Shown: positions 1 to 10,800 of the stretch, piece after piece
How positions within the stretch are numbered: position 1 is the stretch's first letter
Layout: each line of letters starts with the position of its first letter
IMG/VR virus record: IMGVR_UViG_3300022200_003225
Location: 1-23,614 of that record
DNA length: 23,614 nucleotides
Source of the DNA: a virus
Strand: one strand, 5' to 3'
Made by a program: the position numbers and the translations under genes
The notes under the pieces: model-generated
The model's input: the letters and a program-made list of their open reading frames with translations, nothing else
Databases searched by the model: none
Told to the model about the DNA's origin: nothing

Positions 1-2
1 CC

Positions 3-920
3 TTCACTCTTGAATTAGACCCAATCATAGGTACCGTGTCATTAGACTACGAAGCTGTTGGTGACGACATAACAATAGAAGTGTCTTATGGAGACGTTAT
101 TGTTGTTGACCAACCAATAACTGGTACGGGTACATTATCGTTTCTTAAAACGTCTAATTACCCTACTTATGCGGTCGTTACGCTTACTTATACCCCCGCT
201 TCTTACGGACTTACTTTTTCTTGTCCAGTAACTGAGGAAATAGAAGTTATAAAAATAGTACTTAACTCTCCAGCAGACCAAGGAGAATTAATACATGATA
301 GCTACAATTGGACGTTAGGAGCGTACTCTAGTGCGTACAACACTGACTTTATATCATTTGACGCAGATGGCGTATCATTATACCAAGCTAATTCAGGACC
401 AGCATCAAGCGGTACATTACCTGCATTTGAGAGTACGGTTACTATGAGTTCTAGCAAGTTAGCTGGCGATACGTATGTTTTTGACCAATATTCAGATAAG
501 TTTAAGTATTTAATATCAGATACTTTATATACTGATGTAAATTTATTAACTCCTTTACTGAATACAGCAACTCCGATAGCTAATCCAAGTACTGGGGTAT
601 ATAGTTCGTCTTTCTTGTATGAAAACCTTACGTTTAAAAGATACTTATACTTGGTATGGGATTACAGAAAAACATCTGAAATATTATTATGCTACGATGT
701 AACATCTCCAGAATTGGCTTGTGATTGTTCGTTACCATACACTTGTGCAGAATACTCTGCTACAAATACGACATTAGCTGATGCTAGAATTACATACATA
801 AATTGCGATGGAATAGAGTCTGTATTATCAGTAACTGCTGGAACTACATCTATATTCTGTGGCTTATCTATAATATCTAGCGAAATAACAGTAACTGAAT
901 TAGGAGCTTGCCCTACTTAA
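3..920 (+). CDS. Tail/receptor-binding-like virion protein, C-terminal part (5' truncated)
   Basis: The reading frame is open to the left edge of the window, so the gene starts upstream; the internal GTG at 36 is not needed as a start. The visible part is about 305 residues, rich in Thr, Ser, Tyr and beta-branched residues, with no membrane segment, as expected for a beta-structured tail or fibre protein. A central motif YLYLVWDYR is followed by a cluster of cysteines (CYDV...CDCSLPYTC). The last ~50 residues form a separate module with the pattern ITYINCDG ... GTTSIFCG ... LGACPT, which I recall from Bacteroidetes phage and surface proteins. The next gene follows after 12 nt on the same strand and also ends in a Cys-containing module, supporting a shared tail role. 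Exact function is not recognised. Confidence 0.7.
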   Translation, partial: FTLELDPIIGTVSLDYEAVGDDITIEVSYGDVIVVDQPITGTGTLSFLKTSNYPTYAVVTLTYTPASYGLTFSCPVTEEIEVIKIVLNSPADQGELIHDSYNWTLGAYSSAYNTDFISFDADGVSLYQANSGPASSGTLPAFESTVTMSSSKLAGDTYVFDQYSDKFKYLISDTLYTDVNLLTPLLNTATPIANPSTGVYSSSFLYENLTFKRYLYLVWDYRKTSEILLCYDVTSPELACDCSLPYTCAEYSATNTTLADARITYINCDGIESVLSVTAGTTSIFCGLSIISSEITVTELGACPT

Positions 921-932
921 ATAAATTAAAAT

Positions 933-1379
933 ATGCCTGTTAGTACAATATATTACATAGATTCAGATTCTTTCAATACAGCTACGGCAGTGTATATGGA
1001 TATAAACTTATCTACTAAAGCTCAAGATGGGTATTATTCCTTTTCTGGAATTTACAGATACCAGTCTTTAGGGTTTTTAGGAGAGGTAATTACGTGCGGT
1101 ATTTTCCCGCCACCTCCTCCTGCTCCTTCATTTTATAAGATAAACATATCAAATAGCGTGCCTATTAATACTTGCTTTGACCCAGGAATACCTAGCACAT
1201 TTCCTTTGACTATGTACTCAGGTACTTTCCCTATATCAATAGGACAGACCGTTTACTACAACGAAGAGCTGTCTATTTTATTCGAAGGCGATGACACTTG
1301 GTATTGGTATGGAACTTATTACGCTTATCGAATAAACTCATCTGGAGTGGTGGTTGACATAGTAACTTGCGAATTATAA
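933..1379 (+). CDS. Small beta-rich virion protein with two related modules
   Basis: The 148-aa product is Tyr/Thr/Ser-rich without a signal peptide or membrane segment. It contains two copies of a related module joined by a proline hinge (FPPPPPAPSF, residues 58-67). Module 1 (about 6-56) has VYMDINLS, then a Tyr-rich stretch, YRYQ, and ends GEVITCG. Module 2 (about 67-148) has VYYNEELS, a Tyr/Trp-rich stretch, YYAYRI, and ends VDIVTCEL. Shared positions are the VY-x2-x2-LS start, the aromatic centre and the I-V/I-T-C end. The pattern resembles repeat modules in Bacteroidetes phage tail fibres. It lies 12 nt after the previous tail-like gene and 3 nt before the next, so all three are probably co-transcribed and part of the same distal tail structure. 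The function is inferred from context. Confidence 0.7.
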   Translation: MPVSTIYYIDSDSFNTATAVYMDINLSTKAQDGYYSFSGIYRYQSLGFLGEVITCGIFPPPPPAPSFYKINISNSVPINTCFDPGIPSTFPLTMYSGTFPISIGQTVYYNEELSILFEGDDTWYWYGTYYAYRINSSGVVVDIVTCEL

Positions 1380-1382
1380 ATT

Positions 1383-2171
1383 ATGGAATATACGTTATCA
1401 TTTAGCGAAGCATCAAAAGGATGGACATCTTTCTTCTCGTTTAAACCAGAAGTAATGATTGGTATGAATTCTTATTTCTATACATTTAAGGACGGAAACT
1501 TGTATAGACATAACGCTAGCGAAACAAGGAATGAATTCTACGGACAACAATATACATCTAAAGTAACGTCTGTATTTAACGCAGAGTCATCAACTGTTAA
1601 AAATTTCAAAACAATATCTCTTAATAGTGATGCACCTTGGTATTGCGACGTAATTACTGATATGTCTGTTGGATTTATAGATAGTACTTACTTTGCATTA
1701 AAGGAAGGCGACTATTTTGCTTACATAAGAAGACCTGCCGATTCTGTTGAATTGAATTTACGTTCAGCTCAAGGTTTTGGTAAGCCTTCTGTAGTTATCG
1801 CTACACTACCAGCAGCTGTTAGAGTTACGTTTAGTTATACTATTACAAGTATAGTTAGTGTTGGCGATATAGCCTATAGAAATGATAACGGTAACTTACA
1901 GAAGTTAGGAGAAATAATAGATACGTCATATGTACCAATTGTCGGAACTACTCCAGTGGGTACTAATGGTATCAATACGATAACTATCGACACTACCGTA
2001 ACTGACGGAAACATTCCTTTAATTACTGATTTTATTTTGTTTATAAAGAATAGCGTTGCTGAGTCATACGGAGCATTAGGTTACTACATGCAGTTTGAAT
2101 TAGAGAACGACAGTACGTCACGTGTTGAATTATTTAGTGTTGGCTCTAACCTATTCAAAAGTTATCCATAA
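1383..2171 (+). CDS. Virion structural protein with GWTSFxSFxPE motif (crAss-like/podovirus tail type)
   Basis: The 262-aa product starts MEYTLSFSEASKGWTSF and carries GWTSFFSFKPE at residues 13-23, followed by YYTF-like (SYFYTFKDG) and RNEFYGQQY segments. This N-terminal signature is one I recall from structural proteins of crAss-like and other Bacteroidetes podoviruses, where it belongs to the tail region. The rest is beta-rich with Thr/Ile/Val repeats and has no membrane segment. The gene is packed 3 nt after the preceding tail-like gene. I am fairly sure that it is a virion protein and unsure which one. A search against crAss-like phage structural proteins would settle it. Confidence 0.7.
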   Translation: MEYTLSFSEASKGWTSFFSFKPEVMIGMNSYFYTFKDGNLYRHNASETRNEFYGQQYTSKVTSVFNAESSTVKNFKTISLNSDAPWYCDVITDMSVGFIDSTYFALKEGDYFAYIRRPADSVELNLRSAQGFGKPSVVIATLPAAVRVTFSYTITSIVSVGDIAYRNDNGNLQKLGEIIDTSYVPIVGTTPVGTNGINTITIDTTVTDGNIPLITDFILFIKNSVAESYGALGYYMQFELENDSTSRVELFSVGSNLFKSYP

Positions 2172-2177
2172 AAATCG

Positions 2178-2185
2178 TATCTTTG
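2178..2185 (+). promoter_or_regulatory. Candidate Bacteroidetes -7 promoter element (TATCTTTG)
   Basis: TATCTTTG matches the known Bacteroidetes primary sigma -7 consensus TAnnTTTG exactly. It ends 4 nt before the ATG at 2190, so transcription would begin at or very near the start codon, giving a leaderless or nearly leaderless message. No TTG is present at the usual ~19-23 bp upstream spacing (the nearest, 2140-2142, is too far), so the -33 half is not supported. It falls in an 18-nt gap, the longest in this structural run. Confidence 0.4.
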
Positions 2186-2189
2186 TGCG

Positions 2190-2585
2190 ATGTTAAAATT
2201 TAGGACAGAGCATAAAGAAGATTACTATAAAACACTATGTGCATGGTGGTCTGATTGGAATTTTCCTAAGGTAGCTTATACGTCTATTCCAGAAAGGATA
2301 TTTGTAGTTAGTAATGATGGAGTTGATTTATATGCTATTCCAGTTTATGTAAGTGATTCTGATTTTTGTTGGATTGCGTTTATAACTGGAAACAAAAACA
2401 GTACAAAAAAAATTCGAAAAGGAGCTTTGAGTTCTCTTATTAATTATGTTGAAAATCAAATGAAAAATAGTGGTTTTAGATTAATTATAACAGTAAGCGG
2501 AACTCCTATACTAAAGAAAACATTTTCAGATAATAACTATTTATTATCGTCAGAAGGAATTAACGAATATATTAAATTATTATAA
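2190..2585 (+). CDS. GNAT-like acetyltransferase-fold protein
   Basis: The 131-aa product has the layout of the short GNAT-like proteins often found among phage structural genes: an N-terminal W-W-x-D-W region (CAWWSDWNFPKV), an IPERIFVVSNDG strand pair, a central beta strand, an RKGALSSLINYVENQ helix (about 76-90), and a final GF/NYLLSSEG strand. A canonical acetyl-CoA pyrophosphate loop (R/Q-x-x-G-x-G/A) is not clear; the equivalent segment reads KKIRKGA, so activity is uncertain. It could acetylate a virion or host protein, or be a structural adaptation of the fold. It begins 18 nt after the previous gene behind a possible promoter and ends 1 nt before the next gene. The assignment rests on pattern memory. 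Confidence 0.6.
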   Translation: MLKFRTEHKEDYYKTLCAWWSDWNFPKVAYTSIPERIFVVSNDGVDLYAIPVYVSDSDFCWIAFITGNKNSTKKIRKGALSSLINYVENQMKNSGFRLIITVSGTPILKKTFSDNNYLLSSEGINEYIKLL

Positions 2586-2586
2586 T

Positions 2587-3306
2587 ATGGGAGCAGGAGC
2601 AGCAAGTGCCGCAACAACAGCAACACCTTGGGTAACCGCTGGATTAGGTGCTGTAAATTTAGGAATTAGTTTAGTTGAAGCTAGTAAGCAAAAAGATTTA
2701 CAACGTTCAGCTGAAAGAGCCGCTAAACAAGCATCAGAAGAACAAAAAAGAATACAAGGTCAAAACTTTTATGAAGCTTTGCAAGTGCCTACTGAAGCAT
2801 ATCAAAGACAGTTTAGAGAAGGAACAGCACAGCAAATGCAAGCAGTTTCCGCATTACAAGAAGCAGACCCTAGAATGTTGGCAGCTGGTATCGGTAAGGT
2901 GCAAGCTGTTGCAGGTGAACAAGCAGCAGCAACAAGAGAAGATTTAGCTGCTGAATTATTTGATTTAGGAAAACTACAAGCTGTTGAGCAAGGACAAACT
3001 GCTGATGCTATGGCTAAGATTTATGGAGATGAACTTACTGGAGCTCAAACCGCAGCAGCTGCTGCAGAAAAGACAAGGATTGCTCAATTACAAAATGCTC
3101 TTGGGGCTGGGGCTAGTATTATTACTGGGCTTACTAAAGGTATATCTGAGTATTCTAACGTTGATGATAAAGAATTGGGATCTATTGGCACAATAAAACC
3201 AATGATAGGATTAAATCAGATGGGTCAAATGCAGCAACCGTCTCTAGCTACTACTAGAGCTATGTATCCACAGCCTTATGACCCATACGCAGCTTTAAGA
3301 TTTTAA
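2587..3306 (+). CDS. Ala/Gly-rich internal virion (ejection) protein, gp14-like
   Basis: The 239-aa protein begins with a Gly/Ala-rich hydrophobic stretch (about residues 8-31) that could span a membrane, followed by a charged, Gln/Glu/Ala-rich helical region likely to form coiled coils (about 32-165). A second Gly/Ala hydrophobic patch (GAGASIITG, about 172-182) precedes a flexible Pro/Tyr/Met/Gln-rich tail. This composition and the position immediately before two progressively larger proteins match the T7 gp14 class of internal proteins that are ejected into the cell to form a DNA conduit. The assignment is by architecture and synteny, not by sequence identity. Long open frames in +1/+2 within this gene are by-products of its composition. 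Confidence 0.6.
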   Translation: MGAGAASAATTATPWVTAGLGAVNLGISLVEASKQKDLQRSAERAAKQASEEQKRIQGQNFYEALQVPTEAYQRQFREGTAQQMQAVSALQEADPRMLAAGIGKVQAVAGEQAAATREDLAAELFDLGKLQAVEQGQTADAMAKIYGDELTGAQTAAAAAEKTRIAQLQNALGAGASIITGLTKGISEYSNVDDKELGSIGTIKPMIGLNQMGQMQQPSLATTRAMYPQPYDPYAALRF

Positions 3307-3319
3307 TAAATAACACACT

Positions 3320-4810
3320 ATGCCAGAATATAGAGGATATGTAGACCCAAGCACAGTAGGAACTAATCCAACATTAGATTGGAATAAGGTAATAACTGGT
3401 GTTCAAAAAACATTAATAGACCAAGAAGCCACTAGAGAAGCCACTCGTCAAAAGATGGAGAAGGAAACTAATGCGCTTTCTAATGAAATGAGTAAAATAG
3501 CAACTGGTCAAAGCCAAAATGCTAATCAATTCATATCTAATGCTAGTTATCAGTCTAAAAAAGTTCTTAATGAAGTATATAAACTATACACTTCTGGTAA
3601 GATAAATAAAGAAAGACTAAGTTCTGTAAAATCAAATATGTCAAGTATGTTTTCTGACATAAATGAATCAACAAAAACATTACAGGCTGATTACGCTAAG
3701 TATATAGAATTATCTCAAAAAGGAGAGTTATCTGCATTTGCAGATGAAATGCAAAAAATAAAAGGAGATGCAATGAATCTTAGCAATAAGACCATGTATA
3801 TTGACCCGTCAACAGGTAGAGGTTATTTAGCTAAGGTATTAGAAGATGGTGCTATAGATAAAGAAAACTTACAAGATCCTTCTTGGTTAAAAACAAACCC
3901 TACATTTTTTGACCCTAAAGTAAAAGTTGAAGAAGAAGTAAATTCTTATTCTAAAGATATTGATGGTTTTACAAAAGTAATGGGGAGACCACCTGCTGGG
4001 GGGATATGGACTGTTGACGATGCTGTATCTAAACCAGGATTTGAACAATTAGCTAAGAAAATATCAAACGCTATTGCTTCTACTCCGTATAGACAAGCTA
4101 GTATATTAACCGATACTATTGGTGGATATGGATATGGAGAGACTGCTGAAGACGGAAAAATAATAGAAACAAAGTGGAATCTTAGTACTGGAAGGAAAGA
4201 ACCAGTTATTACTCCAAAAATGAAAGAAGATGTTGACAAAGCTATTAGACAGTTTTTAGTTTCTCAAATAAATTACGAACAAAAACAAGTAGAGGGAACT
4301 TATAGAGCTCCAAGAGCGATTGGAAAAGAAGCTCCTGTTGTTCCTACAACTCAAGATATAAAATATACTACATCTACTACAGAAAAAGGAGGAGCAAGAA
4401 CAGCTAGAGCTGGATTTACAATGGACGTTCCTGTTGTTGACAAATCAACTGGTGCTGCACAGAATCTAAAAACCATTTATGTAGACCCAACAACTAATGA
4501 ATTGCAAATTGTTATAGAAGAAAAGAATGTAGTTGACGGAGTTACCAGTGTTGCTGATATTACATATTCTAGCAAATCAAGAAAGGATAATAAAGGAAAT
4601 ACTATTCCTCCAGATATATCTAAAATATCAAATATAGCTAGTCAAATATACGACCCTTCTAAAGGCAGATACTTAAGTGGGTACCAAGAACTTTTTGATT
4701 ATTTAAAGCCACAAGCACAAGCTAAATGGGAAACCATTCAAAAACAAGGGCTTAATGCTCCTAAAGAAACTTATAAAACATCAAGCGGAATTAAATTTGA
4801 AGTAGAATAA
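3320..4810 (+). CDS. Internal virion protein candidate (middle gene of ejection set)
   Basis: The 496-aa product has a helical, coiled-coil-prone N-terminal third (residues about 25-150, rich in Lys, Glu, Ser, Asn) and a more mixed C-terminal part containing PSTGRGYLAKVLEDG and FEVE at the end. There are no signal peptide, membrane segment or catalytic motif that I recognise. The N terminus, MPEYRGYVDPSTVG, looks like a virion protein rather than an enzyme. It lies 13 nt after the gp14-like gene and 2 nt before the 2348-aa gene, occupying the position of T7 gp15. I infer a role as an internal or ejected virion protein; identity by homology is not claimed. Confidence 0.6.
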   Translation: MPEYRGYVDPSTVGTNPTLDWNKVITGVQKTLIDQEATREATRQKMEKETNALSNEMSKIATGQSQNANQFISNASYQSKKVLNEVYKLYTSGKINKERLSSVKSNMSSMFSDINESTKTLQADYAKYIELSQKGELSAFADEMQKIKGDAMNLSNKTMYIDPSTGRGYLAKVLEDGAIDKENLQDPSWLKTNPTFFDPKVKVEEEVNSYSKDIDGFTKVMGRPPAGGIWTVDDAVSKPGFEQLAKKISNAIASTPYRQASILTDTIGGYGYGETAEDGKIIETKWNLSTGRKEPVITPKMKEDVDKAIRQFLVSQINYEQKQVEGTYRAPRAIGKEAPVVPTTQDIKYTTSTTEKGGARTARAGFTMDVPVVDKSTGAAQNLKTIYVDPTTNELQIVIEEKNVVDGVTSVADITYSSKSRKDNKGNTIPPDISKISNIASQIYDPSKGRYLSGYQELFDYLKPQAQAKWETIQKQGLNAPKETYKTSSGIKFEVE

Positions 4811-4812
4811 TT

Positions 4813-7800
4813 ATGCCAAAAAAAGTAAAAGCAAACGGTAAAACATTTACATTTGACGATAATGTAACTAACGAGCAAATAAGTATTGCGATAGACGAAT
4901 ACTTTGGAGGCGTAAAAAAAAAAGTAGTTTCAGAACCTACTGTTCAAAAAAAGCAGTTGGTATCTCCTACAAAACAACAAATAATTCCTACTTCATCGGA
5001 TATAGGTCAAGCTCCACAGCAACAGGCATTGGATGGTTTAGGTGGACCGCCTGAAATGCGTACTATTGGTGTTGATATAACGCCAGAACAAGCTTTAAAA
5101 CAACCTACTACTTCTGTAATACCTACCGCTCCAATAAATAAATTTGTAGAAAAAGCAAATAAAATAGAGTACGCTAAAGAACTAGTATCTAGCAATAATA
5201 CACAAGAATTAAAAAGACTACAAAATGAAGGTGAATTACCTCCAGATTCTGAGCTTATAGCTAAAGGAGTTTTACAAGCCCCTAAAATAAAAGCAGGTCC
5301 AAGAGAAACTTTATCTTTTGAAGATTATGTATATAAAGCAGAAGATGTTTTAAAAGGAGGTCCAGTAGGGGAAAGACAAGTAGAGAGAATAGCTTCAAAA
5401 GACCCTAAAGATTTAGCTGACTACAAAGCAGAAGTAGTAAAAGCTACTGACTTAAACATAAAAAACCCGTATTTATTTTACTCAACTGAAGATTCTTTGG
5501 TAGATCAGATTTACGGAGAAAATAATTTACTAAATATTGGTGTAGACCCTAAAGATTTTGATGGTTTCTTAAATAATAAAGGATATAAAGATGATTATCT
5601 TAAAAAAAGAGAATTAGGTGTTTTTAAAGAAACAAATGGAGACCCATATAAACTACAGGTAGCTGTTGAGTTAGAGAAAAAAAGAATGTTAGATTTGTAT
5701 TTAAACGATATAATATCTAGAGATTTAAAAAGAAAAGAATATAATAAAGAAATATCAGAATTAAATGTAGACGATTCTTACAAAATAAACGAAGATGAGT
5801 TAAAACAAACTATTGATAAAGACCAATACTTAAACTATATAGATATAAGTATGCCTACTTTATCTAAGAAGTTAAAAGACGCTGATAATAGAAATAGACA
5901 AAGACTTCAAGATATTTACGATGGTAAAACTGAGGGGTGGAGTGGATTAGGTTACGGAATAAAAGAAACGGCTGGAAGTACTTGGAATGGATTCGTTGAT
6001 AGAATAAATCAATTGGCTACTACCATATCTCTAACAGAAAAGGGAGCAGAACAATTAAGACAAACTCAAACTCAAAGAGAATTAGAAAGAACTGACACTA
6101 GAGGTGTTGGTTATGTAGGTGGTAAATCTATAGATTTCTCAGGAAATGAATATTTAGTTGATGATATTGGAAATATATATGATAAAAAATTAAAAATAAG
6201 AATAACCGATACTTTTGACCAAGAATCAGCTGATAAATTAAGAGAACTATCTAAGACAGAAGGAAAAGATGATTGGATATTTAGCCCACAAGGAGCTTCT
6301 ATTCAGCTAGGTGGTGTAGTTGGAGATATGATAGTTCAATTAGCCGCTACAAGAGGTTTTGGATTGGCTGGAAAAGGCGCTGGGATGTTAGTTTCAGACA
6401 TAGCAACTTATAGAAGATTAGCTCCATTAAAGTCGATAGGAATAAAACAAGGTGTTGGTGATGCTATTGTATCTCAAGCGGCATTAGGATATTCATCTGG
6501 GATGGAAAATACTTTGAAACAAGCCAAATTGGCTGGTTTAAACGATAGAGAATCTCAAGAATTAGCGTCTATAGCAGCAAAAGAAATGGCTGGTCTATAT
6601 GCTATTACCGCTCCGTTATCTCCTCAAACAAAGGCTACAAATGCGTTATTTGGTGCTGAAGCAAACATTATAGTAAGAGATGCTATTGAACAATATAAGA
6701 AGATAGGTGTTGAGGGTTTTAAAGCTACCTTTAATAGAGCAGCTGAAAAATTAGCTAAAGGAGCCGTTGAATTTATAGAAGAAGGTGGAAAAGAAACCAT
6801 TCAAGAAAACATACAACAAGCTGGAGAGATATTCTTAATAAATAAAGACTTAAACGAAAAAGCAAAGAAAGAGTTTTTAAAAGCAGATTATACAGCAGAT
6901 GATATAGTTAATACATCTATTTTATCTTTTATTTCGTCTGGTTTAATGTCTCAAATGAAAGCTCCTAATTTATTTAGTAATACTAATATTGATAATTTAA
7001 GGTCTTTAAAGTCATTATCTGAAAACGAAACTGAATTTAATAGTGCGTTAAGAATATTGGTAGATAAAGGTAATTTTTCTCAAACAGAAGCAGATGCTTT
7101 AAAGAAAGATGTTGACATATATAAAAGAGGAATAAATAAAATACCTAAAAACACAAAGCCAGATGTTGCTTTTTCATTAATGAAAGATGTTGATGAATTG
7201 TCGTCTTTAGAAGAAAAGAAAAAACAATTAGATCCTGCATTTCATTTAGATATAGATGAACAAATAAAACAAAAGAGAATTGACATTCAATCTAAAGTAT
7301 TGTATTCTAACCTAAATGATAAGCAAAAAACTACATTAAAAAACGAAGCTAAAATAGAGCTAGGGGATAATGTTAGTGAACAAGCTATAACGGATAAGGC
7401 TGTTGAGTTATTTAAGCAATCAGAAGGAGTTATTGCAGAAACAATTGTTGAAGCACTTACAGAACAAGCCACTCCTACAGAAGAAGTAGTGAGTGTGAAA
7501 GAAATAGCCGCTCCTAAAGAAGATGTTAAACCAGCTGAGGTTATTTCTCCAGAAACATCATCAAACTATGGCAATCTTACAGAAGATAAAGAAGGCAACT
7601 TTGTATTCTTTCATGTTGGAGGTAAAGGATATGATAAGATAAAAAAATCTACTGGAGGAACTTTAGCTACATCAAAAGAAGAAGGCGCTGCGTTAAGTAA
7701 AGTCGGAGGCGTTGCTATGTACTATACTAGACCAACTGATTCTGAGACTATGGTAAAAGGTGATGCTAAGTATGCTGTAACTATACCTAAAGAAAAAGTA

Positions 7801-10800
7801 TATGATGCTAATACAGATGCTAATAATTATACAGAACAAGCTAAAGCTCTTCATGAAGAAGAGTATCCAGGCAAAGCATTTGATTCAAATACTAAATTAG
7901 CTTATATAACTAAAATAGCTGGAGAAAACGGATACGATATGGTTGTATCTGAATGGATGGGTAAGACAAGAGCTCAAACTACTAAAGAATTTGTAGCTAA
8001 TGATGTTCAATTACAGGAAGGAAACAAAATTATAAAGCCTTTTCAAGAAAAATACGTTAGTAATACAGATATTGGATACGAATCAATTATACCAGAGTCT
8101 AAATATAGTAAGTTTAAATCTGTTTATGAAAAGATACGAGAAGAAAGAAATAAAGAAAATATATATGACGAATTGTATCATCTATACGGAAAGGATACTA
8201 CTAATATACCACAAGAGGATATAACTAAGCTAGTTGAAGAGTCTGATCTTTCTCAAAATGTTAAGGACATGTACGCAGAAGCATTAGCTTATGAGCCAGG
8301 TATAAGACGTACTAAAGTTCCGTTTAAACCTGTTACTATAGAAAATGCTCCAGAAGGAAATTTTTTAAACATAGGTCTAAATATAGGTACTACTGCTGAA
8401 GTTTTAGACAAGAATGATGTGATATCTATGCTTCCTGAAGGAGTTGAAGTATTGGATGAAGGAATTAATGACGTTCCAAGTGAGATTGATGGAAAGAAAA
8501 ATATTGAACGAACCTTGCTAGTTGAATTATCAAGACCACTTACAAAGGATGAGATGATTAAACTATTAAAAGATACCCAACAAAAAGCAATCCCTCAACT
8601 TACTGTAGGAAAAGGTCTTATGTATGGAAGTAAAGAATGGGGTAATTTTGATCCAGAATATTTTTATCTACCAAAAAAAGGTAAATTATCTGATTTTATA
8701 ATTAAAAAAGAACTAACTAAAGAAAAAATAACTACAGAAGAAAAAATAAATATAGCAGAAGCTAAGATTGACGACATAGCTAATTGGCTTAAAGATATTT
8801 TGCCTGGTGCTGATATAAATCCAAGCGATTATAAAGCACAAGGTTTTTCTCAAAACCAATTGATAGATATTATAGCAGATGCCGCAAAAAAATTAGTAGC
8901 AACTGGTATAGAGATTTCAGAAGCTATAAATAAAGTAATAGACACATTAAAACAAAAGTTTGATTTTGATGTAGATATTGACTTAGTAAGAGAAAGACTT
9001 GTTCCTCCAGTTACTTCTAATGATATAAATGAAATTACCGCTTCTTATAAAGAGGCTGGTTTTTCTGATTTATATATATCTAATAAACTAAAAGACGCTG
9101 GTTTTTCTACCAAAGAATCTACTGATGCTATATTAAATTATAATAAACAAAAAATAAAAGAAGGTCAGAAAAAAGAAAAGGTATTTATAAAAGAAGGAAG
9201 AAATATAGTATCAAAATTTTTAGACAATGTAAGAAGACGTGCTTTTTCTGCTAGAGCGTTTTTACCTAAGTCTGTATTTATATCAAAAGAAAATAAAGAA
9301 GCTAGAATAGCTTCCGAAGCTAAAAAAGCATCTTATCTTGTTAGTGATTTTGACAATGAATTATCTAAATATAAAGGAGATAAAGACGCGTTAATAGTAG
9401 AATTCGATAAATACATAAGAGGAGAAAAAGCTGATTTACCTATTGAGTTTTTAATAATAGCTAAATCAATGCGTAATCACGTAGATAGATTGTCTAGAGA
9501 TTTAATAGACTCTGGTACTGTTGATGAGTATCAATCTGAAAGAATAGTAGAAAACTTAGGTAAGTACTTAACTAGGTCTTACGAGGTATTTGATAAAAAA
9601 GATTGGGCTAAGATGGTTAGCGAAGAAGCTCTACAATCCGCTAAGAACTTCTTTAAGAAACAATTACTTGAAGAAGCTATATCTGAATCTAAAAAAACTG
9701 GTTTAGACGTAGACACTGTTTTAGAAAAGAAAGTTACCGATGCTATAAATAAATTAATAGATAGAGAGGGTGCTACTGGATTTATTTCTTCAGGTAAAAC
9801 TGGAGCAAAAGATATTTCTATATTAAAAGAAAAAACAGATATTCCTTTAGAACTAAGACAGTTAATGGGAGAATATACAGACCCTACTCAAAATTATTCT
9901 AGAACTATATTTAAAGTAGCTTCATTAATACATAACGCTAAGTTTTTAAATGAAGTCAAAAAAAATGGAATGGGTGTATTTTTCTTTGATAAGAACGATA
10001 TAAATAAACCTAAAGAATTTAATACTCAAATAGCTGCTGAAGGAAGTGAAACTATGAACCCGTTAAATGGTTTATATACCACAAAAGAAATAGCTGAATC
10101 ATTCAAAGAAGCGACTGGATTGCTTAATGCGATACAAGTAGCTCTTCCTTATTCTATATCTGGACCAGTAAAGTCTACGTATGAATATTATATGAAATTA
10201 CTATTTGGTGTTAAATGGTCTAAAACAATAGGCTCTGTAGGAACTCATGGTAAAAACATATCTGGTAACATTTCATTTATGTTAGCTAATGGATATATTA
10301 GTCCAGAATTATTTAGAGATGCAGCTAAGGTTGTTTATAATGACTTTGCTAATAAATCAAATGAAGAGCTTAGAGCTAAAATGAATGAGTATATAGAGGT
10401 TGGTATTGTTAGTCAAAGTGCTACGTTAGGAGAAATTAGAGCTATGTTTAAAGATGCTAATTTTGATAAGTCATTTGAAAGAAGAATGACTGACAAGTCT
10501 AAAAATCCAGTATATAAATTCATGAGTAATGTCAAGAAATTTGGGGTTAATGTTGGTAAAAAAGCAGAATTAGCATACCAATCAGAGGATGATTATTTCA
10601 AGATAGTTGCTTATGAATCTGAGAAAGCAAGATATTCAGATGCATTATATATAAAAGACTATTCTGAGTTAACTAAAAAAGAACAATTAGAATTAAATTC
10701 TTATGTGTCTGAAATAGTTAAAAACGTATTACCTAATTACGGGAGAGTGGCTGGAGCTGTTAAATTATTAAAAGCTTTCCCAGTAGCTGGAACATTTATA

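Noticed and set aside
2675-3196. Two open frames (90 and 70 aa) in other registers inside the 239-aa gene
   Set aside because: They arise from the Ala/Gln/Gly-rich composition of the real frame, and the products are Lys/Gln- or Leu-rich low-complexity sequences.
3946-4239. Minus-strand 97-aa open frame
   Set aside because: Antisense to a well-supported structural gene, with no overlap coupling or recognisable protein pattern.
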